From: Costus lasius
Lineage: Eukaryota; Streptophyta; Magnoliopsida; Zingiberales; Costaceae
Direction of reading: 5' to 3'
DNA length: 64,000 nucleotides
Assembly (NCBI GenBank): GCA_027563935.2
Contig: CM050454.1
Location: 728,501 to 792,500 of the forward strand
The notes below the pieces were generated by a model. The model did not search any database. It saw only the letters and a list, made by a program, of their open reading frames with translations, and was not told the origin of the DNA. Below, piece after piece: positions 56,439 to 64,000 of the stretch. Every line of letters starts with the position of its first letter. Position 1 is the stretch's first letter. Both the position numbers and the translations under genes were made by a program.

Positions 56439-59400
56439 TTAGCTGTTTATCTGTGTGGTTCTTCTTAGTATCTTCACAACTTCACTCATCGAGGGGCGAG
56501 CTTTGGGGTTCTTGTTAAGGCAACTGCTGGCAAGGTTAGCTATTTCGCGTGCAGTCTCGGGAGGATATTCATTTCTTAGCCTTGGGTCCATGATCATGCT
56601 AAATCTCTTAGATTCTGTAGGGAATTGTCTCACCCATTCCAAAAGCTTTTGTTCATTCTTTGGACGACTTGCCTCCATAGTGCGCCTACCAGTGAGGATT
56701 TCATACATGACGACCCCAAAACTCCATATATCACTCTTAGCTGTTAGATGCCCTGTCTCAATGTACTCTGGAGCTGCATATCCTCGAGTCCCTACAACCT
56801 GATCGACCACAGGAAATAGCATGCTTGTGATTAGGCAGCTGAGACAAGTACTTAAATTCAGAAATATGGTAAACAAACTAGAATCAGCAAAGTGCTAAAC
56901 TGATAGAGCATAACCATCTGTTATGGAATTTCAGTTCAAGCTTTGAAATTGAAGAGATTGCTATTAGATTAAACCCAGGATTTCGGCCGGTATGCCTGTA
57001 GAACAGCATATTACCACATCAAACCAAACAAATATTTTGTATATATGTATAGTCATAAAAACTGACACTCCAGTACAATACTAGCATGTCAATATATACC
57101 AGACCATACCGTCCCGTCTAATACTAGAACATTGGGACTATTCAGAGACTTGGATGAAACTATAATTTATAATTTTGATTCATACCAGCATACTGATTCT
57201 ATCTCAAAGATACATATAAGCGTACTAACACAAGATCCATATTGAGCATACCAAAGCAGACTCTCTAGTGTGCTGAGTATACTTACACAAGAGGTCAATA
57301 TACTAATTCAACCTCTAACCAGTCCAACTAGAGAGCGGCACGTTGGATTAAACAGAAGTATGGAGGATTTTTGGTCTATCTTTTATTTGAAATAACATTT
57401 GATGTTCACTTCATCAAGTAATTCAAAATTCTCAAAATAAATAAGCACTTGAAACAACTATTGCTATAAGCTTCAATTAAACTGGTTATACTACGAAGTA
57501 CTTCATCAATGATTCTCTAAAGTTAGTGAAGCTTCTGCACCATAGATCTATCAACCAACATCAAGTTCAACTTGAGATTTCAACCTTGAAATCTTGCAGA
57601 AGGTTGATCTAAATGATGCAATCAATTCGAATGAGTTGACATTACCAGCAGAGCTATTGCAAAATAAAGAGGGGGAAAGCATAGAAGAGATGATGAAGAT
57701 GCTAGGAATTGACAAACATGTGAATAGAAAAAGAGAACAAGATAAATTGTAGGTTCTATCTGTTTGATAGAAAATATTTCTGTGAGAAACATACTGCTGT
57801 AGTTACATGAGTGCGTCCTGCTTCTGGTCCTTCCCTCGCTAGGCCAAAGTCTGACAGTTTTGGTTTGAATTCTTTGTCTAACAAAATATTAGAAGCTTTA
57901 AAATCCCGATATATTACCTGCATATACAATGATATTAAAAGAAATACATGTAACGAAAATTAATATATGAATTTATAGAAATGGTTTCAAAAGGTGGTGA
58001 AGAAAATATTTGCCTGGTAGGAAGGTAAGAAATATTATCACACTTTTTTTTTGTTATTACAATTTGAATAGAAATCTACCTTCACCAAGATGCATCAAAA
58101 CCGACTTACTGAAGCATCAATGGCAAATTGCATAGTGAGATTATATATTTTATGCGAATTGAAAACTTTCTTGTATGTTACTTAGGCTAAGCTACCACAG
58201 AATCCTTGTTCATAGGAATTTATGTTCTTTCTTATCTGACTGAGTGTTCCAAGATGCATTTGATTGTACATCAAGATATTATGTACTAAGTACTATTAGA
58301 AAGACTAAATGGAAAGCAGTTTAAGATTGCAGATATTAATAGAAAACCTGAACTTCCAACCCTTCATGTAGATAAGCCAATCCTTCAGCTGCACCCAAAG
58401 CTATCTGTAACCTTCGGTTCCAGGAAAGAACAGGATAAGCCCTGTTGAATAGATGATCTTCCAGAGTTTTATTAGACATAAACTCATAGACCAATAGTCT
58501 ATGGATTCCTCTTTCATCATCAACTGAACAATATCCAATAAGTTTGACAAGATTTGGGTGATCAACAACCCCAAGAAAATGAACTTCTGCCAACCATTGC
58601 TTGTGTCCCTGAATTTAAAAGAAAGGTATCAGCAAAAGGAGATATATCATGGAACATGTGAGCATTTGATCAATAATAAGATATACATATTACAAAGTAT
58701 TCCTGTTGGTACCACTGATACAAATATACAAAAATACTATTTACATTAGAATAATTTCATACATAGCCCATCAACATATTATCAACTATCTTTGAGGCAT
58801 ATCAAGTTTAGTATATGAATAACTCGAATGCCTAAAATAGAAATTGTTGACTAATCAACTACTGAAACTTGTTTGCAAAATGAAATGGAGCAACAACACA
58901 CACATATATATTTTTTAAGTTTAAAAGTTCAAATGCCCATTTCACAAAATCAACGAATATTATTCAATTGAATGACTTGCAATGTGTGATTGTACAATAT
59001 AGGTCTATTGGGCGATTGCTGTCAAGGGGAACTTTTGTGTTGATAATGCGACCTCAAGCTTACTCCATTGTGGAGTCTAGATTGTTCATACAACTATACA
59101 ACTTGTTTCTCTTGCTAAGCTTCTGATCAGAGACACTCAACTGAAGCACCCCTGAAGACACTAGTTAGTTAATTGGTAAAGACCTTGGAGGTTGATAATA
59201 TGGTATTAGGTTTAAATCCCACATTCACCACAAATTACCACTTGCCTTCCTGGAAAAGAAAATTGAAGCAGTCCCCATGAACTCACATCAGTGAAGTTTA
59301 AACAATCTTGCCTCTAATACTCTCTCGTAATTCACAGATGAGAGCCGGCTGTTTTACATAGAAGTGAATGGATGTGATAAGATAGTACACAAATGCCAAC

Positions 59401-60428
59401 TAATGATTGACTCTAAATATCTGATTGGAATCCTCTAAAAGATCGCTATATGAATTTATGAGAATATAAACACATAAATGTTCATTAGACCAATTGTCAA
59501 CTTGAGATTGGCCGTAAAGAAATAAGAAAAACAAAACATTCAACACTCGAGTATAACGTGAGAATTGAGGTATTTCAGTAATAGAATAAACATGAATCTT
59601 CTAGCAAGCATATTATCTATCTTAGACAAATTGCCTACTTATTGCCTCTCCAAATAGTTTAACCTTCATATCCATTTGAAAAAAAATAGGTAATAGGTAA
59701 TACATATTTTCATCACTGTGCTCACAATTACTCAAAAACTCAAACAAAAAAAAAAGGCATCTGAGCATTATGTATTGCCGACCAGGAACTGACAAAAAAA
59801 GAACAGAAGGAAAGAAAATCATTCAGTATGCATTTTCATTAAATGAGTGATCCAGGATGCATTTTCTTCTTCCACAAAATCAATAATATTCAAATCGTTG
59901 GAGGAGAAAAAAGAGAAGCTAATAGATACTTTGATTAATGTGTTCGCACTTAATATAAAATGAAATAGAAAGCACGAGTCTTCCAGAATGCACCTAATTC
60001 ATTATTGGAGGAATCCAAATTGCTTGACGGCGGTGAGAACGCAATACCTGCAACCCTTTCGGGTTGAGCTTCTTGATAGCTATCGCGACCCGGTCCCCCT
60101 TTTCATCCGGCGGTTGCAAGAAGCCCTTATACACGCTCCCGAATCCGCCTTGCCCAATCCTGAGCATCCTGTTGAACTCATTCGTGGCATTTCTGAGCTC
60201 ATCGAGATCGAAAACCCTCAAATTGTGAGCTTTCTCCTGGTACAGATCCGGTATGCCCCTGCGCGGTGACGCTGATGCCGTGGACTTGCAGGGGGTGACG
60301 CTGCCGGCCGACGACGTAAGCGCCGTACGCCGGCTAGCTTCCGCCCCCTTCTCCTTCTCCTCCTCCGGCTTCTTCTTCTTCTTCTGCTGCTGCTTCTTGT
60401 TCTTCAAGTATCCGAAGCACGTCATCAT
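56439..60428 (-). CDS. Receptor-like cytoplasmic kinase VII (PCRK1/PBL19-like Ser/Thr kinase)
   Basis: Four minus-strand exons (60428-60048, 58608-58348, 57917-57795, 56798-56439), all phase 0, give 374 residues. RLCK-VII kinases act at the plasma membrane downstream of pattern-recognition receptors. The N-terminus [20 protein letters not shown] is basic and lacks the G2 myristoylation site, as in the PCRK/PBL19 subgroup. The kinase domain has [12 protein letters not shown] (glycine loop 92-97), AIKKLN (Lys119), [32 protein letters not shown] (Asp219), [10 protein letters not shown] (Asp237), the activation-loop [20 protein letters not shown] and [36 protein letters not shown] just before the domain is typical of PCRK1/2 and PBL19. 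All catalytic residues are present. Of the two adjacent ATGs, the first is used; a TTG-started extension to 60473 is not. Confidence 0.94.
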
Positions 60429-61224
60429 CGGGAAATTGAGGAGTTGGAGATACAGAAGAATGACTTGAAACAAAACGTGGATTTTGGGCCGATCAGCGAC
60501 GAATAAATCCGACGCGGCTTGCGGCTGCTGCTCTCCCTACGTGTTCTTTTACTTGCGAAATTCGTCGCCTGTTGCGTGTTCTGATTTCTTCTCGCATCCC
60601 GAGACCATGCTCTTCCGATTTAGACGTTTGGTTTGGTAGTGGTAGGTCAGCAGAAGACTTGCTAGTCAAACAGAGGAATCTTCTGTTCTCTCACTTTCAA
60701 GGGAAATGAAACCGATGTTCGTTTCTCTTTATGAAATTTGACTTTATGCGTAGCCCGTTCAGATGATCAAAATGCTTTACATGGCGAAGAATAAGGATAA
60801 AATTCATACTGAGTGTGAATCTAGTAATCTTAGAGGTATTTCAGGGCCATTTATCTTCTAACATACGTAAATCTTAAAATAATACTAGTACAATTTCTTG
60901 TATAAGAATTTTTCTCGTTAAACCAGGGCCCGAAGTACAAATCTTGAAATCAAAATTACGCTAGTGTTGTTCTAAATTCACTCTTACTGAGATTCACACT
61001 TTGAGTGAGAGAGCTCTCTAATATGACTCTACTTAAGAATCAATTTTGAGTACAAGATCTTAATATTTACCACTCTTTTATATGCACATAATAAATTACT
61101 ATTGTTACATCTCACGCATCATAGGCCATCATCCAACTTCCTCATATGGTATCTACAGAACGCTCTCTCGCACCATTCCTTCTAGCTAATCCAAGCTTTT
61201 ATTCGTCAAATCAACTATTCTAAA
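60429..61224. other. RLCK 5' flank / HVA22-like 3' flank
   Basis: The two genes are on the same strand, 796 bp apart. A diverged inverted repeat pairs GAGTGTGAATCTAGTAA near 60810 with the reverse of TTACTGAGATTCACAC near 60990, so a small MITE is possible. No gene. Confidence 0.45.
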
Positions 61225-62447
61225 CTATGGGTCAACGGCAGGAGGTCGCCTTCTGAACCATCCATGTAATTTCATCCGCATCGCATCATCCACTGCCATC
61301 ACATGCAAAGGGGACTTTGGTTCCTCACCATTAAGTGTGACAGTCTGCGTTGCTTCCTCAGTCGTGGGCGATCGATGAGTAGCGGCGGCCTCCGACGAAG
61401 AAGCAAGTCCAGTGGCGCATGATGTTCGCTCCTTAATTTTTTCTTGCACACGAATTCTTCTTGACACAAGTTCGGGAGGCGGTGGTGAAGCAGAGCCAGT
61501 CTGATGGGCTTCAGGTTGCCGCTGTAGCTGATGCTGCCATGCGTTGACATAACGGTAAGAGAGAATGCATTGAATTGCCTATAAAAAGTTTTGATGCAAA
61601 TTCAACTACGAAGATCATTCATTACCAAACACATACACTAATTCAATTACCTGAACAGATTGTTTTGATGGGTCCTGTGACTGTGAAGCAACATATTGTA
61701 GGACTTCGAAAAACCACTTCTGCCCATGGCTCGCTGCCTTTTGCCAAAATTTTACCAGCACACTTCCAACCCTTGTTTTAAACTCCAGCAGATACCGATC
61801 AATCTCAGTTTCATGTTTTGCGATAAATGGTTGAAAGAAAAAATTATATATATATGTTGTTCCCTGAAACAATTCAATATACAATAAAGATAAGAGTAAA
61901 AAAAGAGAGTGAATAACCATAAAAAAAGGACAAAAAGTTTTGAGCTACCTGCGTTTTGGGATACCATAGGTAAACATAGAAAACTAATTTTGCTTCATTA
62001 TACATTGGCAACCTTTGATGAGAAAAGTAGTGATGTTAGTGGAAAAACAATCTTCATATATAAACTTAGAATAATATAAAAAAAATATTCTTTACCAAGA
62101 AACAAAGGCATCCGCAATCCTCTCAAACGAAGTTAGTAACGCAACTAATATCCTGGAAAGAAATTCAGAGATATTTTTTTAAAGAAAAAATCCCAACACA
62201 TTGAATACAACGTCGAGGTAGAAAACTGACCAGTATTGGCACCAGAATCGCAGATGCTCGATCTCCGGCACATTCACTTCCACGATTTTGTAGCATTCAT
62301 AAGCAGGGTAAACATAGCCGAAGATCATTCTGCAAACGGTGAGTGCGGTACATTTTAGATTTACTCCGGCCTTTGAGGCAATCAAACAAACAAGACAGGG
62401 GCGGTGATAGCGTACAGCATTGCTCTGGTGAAAAAGGAACCCATCAT
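61225..62447 (-). CDS. HVA22-like protein (TB2/DP1/HVA22 family, i/j type)
   Basis: Six minus-strand exons join in frame: 62447-62416, 62329-62231, 62152-62096, 62012-61949, 61863-61651 and 61578-61225, giving 272 residues. The family (Yop1/REEP5-like) shapes tubular ER membranes, and HVA22 itself is ABA- and stress-induced in cereals. The protein starts MMGSFFTRAMLMIFGYVYPA, then YECYKIVEVNVPEIEHLRFW and CQYWILVALLTSFERIADAF (hydrophobic hairpins), the conserved YNEAKLVFYVYLWYPKT and GTTYIYNFFFQPFIAKHETE. A variable C-terminal tail of about 120 residues (SRRIRVQEKIKERTSCATGL and others) follows, as in the long i/j members. The first exon codes for only 10 complete residues and was found by phase and by the acceptor at 62330-62331. 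Confidence 0.92.
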
Positions 62448-62804
62448 GTGAACTGCCTTACGATCTACAGCGATCGATGCATGAACATGTCGCCCCACTG
62501 CAATACCACCACTCGGAAATACCAAGAGAAAGACAAATAAAAACCAAGAAAGATTGGAAAAAGCAGATGAAAAAATTAGAAGTGACAGAACATATCTGCT
62601 CCATCTCGGGCCTCACAACTCACAAGGCACAAAGAAAAAAAAAATCTAAAGAGAAAATAAAATTGAAAGGAAGAATAGCGAGAGATGGCTACCTTCTCTC
62701 CTCTAGGGTTCGAAGAACAAGGCCCGTGGGCGAGCGAGAGAGGAGTGGCTATAGGGAACGAGGCGAGGGAGAGAGAGAAATGGCGGATACGGGCGACAAG
62801 AGGA

Positions 62805-62814
62805 CTATTTATAG
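62805..62814 (-). promoter_or_regulatory. Probable TATA box of the HVA22-like gene
   Basis: CTATAAATAG on the minus strand, about 360 bp upstream of the start codon, preceding a CT-rich (CTCTCTCCC-like) 5' UTR. Position and sequence fit a plant TATA box; the transcription start would be near 62775. Confidence 0.6.
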
Positions 62815-64000
62815 CAAAGGAATCGGTTACGCCGTCAACTGCCGCATCTCTCTTCGGCGCCCCTTCGCTCGAACCGTTAGCCATCCGGGGACACACAATA
62901 AATAAACGGGGCAGGAGACGGAACGAATATGAATATATGCAAATTTTCACTTTCGGATTTGTAATATTACGATTTTTTACTTTAGGCCTGGTCAAATTTA
63001 CACTTCACTTCATAAATTATGTTTTATCATAAGAGAAAGCTTTAGTAAAAATATAATGACGTATTGCGATTAATTTTTTTATCTTAACGAGAAACATGGC
63101 CAAATTATTTTTTTTGTAAAATATTTAATAAGTAGTTTTAAGTGACTCATCGTTTTGAATCAAATTAAAACTATTTACAAACTATAAGGGGTAATTTGAG
63201 ATTCTACAAATTAAGGGGCCAAAGTGCAACAAAACAAACAATATTTGCTTATTTTGAATTAATCCTTATAAAAGCGATGGGCCAAAAACAAGGAGTGCAA
63301 GAAGAGAAAGATTGATTCAGTTGTGTAATTTGCGCAACAATTAAGCTCTAGTGCATGCTTCCGTCGGAAGGAAGAAGAAAGGTGCTCCTTGCATCATTCT
63401 TTGCATCCTCTTGTCAAACTTCTGTCGAGATGGAATTTGTTGATTAATCAGCTTTAAGGTGGATCAAAATTTCACTGTGCTATAGCATTTTGTTGTTTTA
63501 TTTGCTTTATGCCCTGTTTTCTTGACGAAATTGAAGAGAAAAAAAAAAGAAAAATAAATTATTCTTTTTTCTGCTAAATTTAATGTATTTTTTTTCTTTC
63601 TCCCATGGATTCCGTCTAAGAAAATAGAGTATAAAGATGATGAAAAATTTCATTGTCCTATAGCATGTAAGAGTAAGACCACAAGCGGCTAGAAGAAATT
63701 ATTATTAACTTTATTGCTTGTTTACATCGTAAACATACTTAATAAGCCTAATGATAGTGAACCTAATTTAAAATAATCCCAAATTGATGATAATAAACTC
63801 ACAATATTTTATATACCATATTAGCTTTTTTTGACCTCTTATATGAACTTAAATTAGAGTATTATAATCTCTTTAGCTAAAGATTATTACCGAGGGTTAG
63901 AATCTCTCTCTCCATTCGCTCTCATTACTTAGACTTGATATTTTTTATTTCGAAGGAATTTTTTTTCTTTGATTTGATTTTATCACAAGTCAAGTAAATC
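62815..64000. other. HVA22-like promoter and distal flank
   Basis: GC-rich for about 100 bp, then AT-rich to the window end. No coding sequence or named repeat was recognised. Confidence 0.45.

Noticed and set aside
62576..63032. Overlapping ORFs of 115-142 codons upstream of the HVA22-like gene
   Set aside because: They cover the promoter and 5' UTR (TATA box at 62805) on different strands and lack any domain.

Overview
This is a nuclear genome window from a flowering plant, most likely a monocot. The genes are intron-rich, with GT-AG introns up to 8.3 kb. Intergenic DNA is AT-rich and full of transposon remnants, while the intronless genes are very GC-rich, a base-composition contrast typical of monocots. 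The species cannot be named from the sequence alone. No rRNA, tRNA or organellar gene was recognised.

Genes from left to right: the 3' end of a Dus1-type tRNA-dihydrouridine synthase (+, 348-1098); a GT64 glycosyltransferase (-, 9484-1660, 5 exons); GAUT1, a GT8 homogalacturonan galacturonosyltransferase (-, 27720-12874, 10 exons); a pseudo-response regulator of the PRR5/9/59/95 clock clade (-, 36000-30471, 8 coding exons); an invertase/pectin methylesterase inhibitor (+, 40789-41367); a tandem pair of class-I carboxylesterase (CXE) genes, the first a pseudogene (+, 44242-45243) and the second intact (+, 47356-48354); an RLCK-VII kinase of the PCRK/PBL19 type (-, 60428-56439); and an HVA22-like TB2/DP1 membrane protein (-, 62447-61225). 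I rebuilt exon phases by hand. All exons of the five multi-exon genes with complete coding sequences join in frame, giving 370, 696, 662, 374 and 272 residues.

Mobile DNA fills much of the rest. A decayed Ty1-copia element, itself carrying two inserted repeats, lies antisense in a GT64 intron. A 6-kb L1-type LINE with a poly(A) tail and a candidate 9-bp target-site duplication lies in the last GAUT1 intron. A formin FH2 pseudogene fragment sits inside a repeat upstream of GAUT1. A 3-kb hAT element with a broken transposase carries a nested 87-bp Tourist-like MITE flanked by TTA. A 510-bp hAT-like MITE has a perfect 8-bp target duplication. Several foldback (hairpin) elements occur, two families of which have two copies each.

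The most interesting regulatory feature is the 5' flank of the PRR gene. It holds a ~580-bp tandem duplication, and the flank contains three exact evening elements (AAAATATCT), four ACGT-core bZIP-type motifs and a G-box found in only one repeat copy. Since PRR genes are known targets of evening-element-binding MYB factors, this is a plausible clock-input module that was duplicated locally. The second theme is gene decay by duplication: the upstream CXE copy shows a CpG-type nonsense mutation and several indels, while the intact copy has gained an insertion in its promoter.
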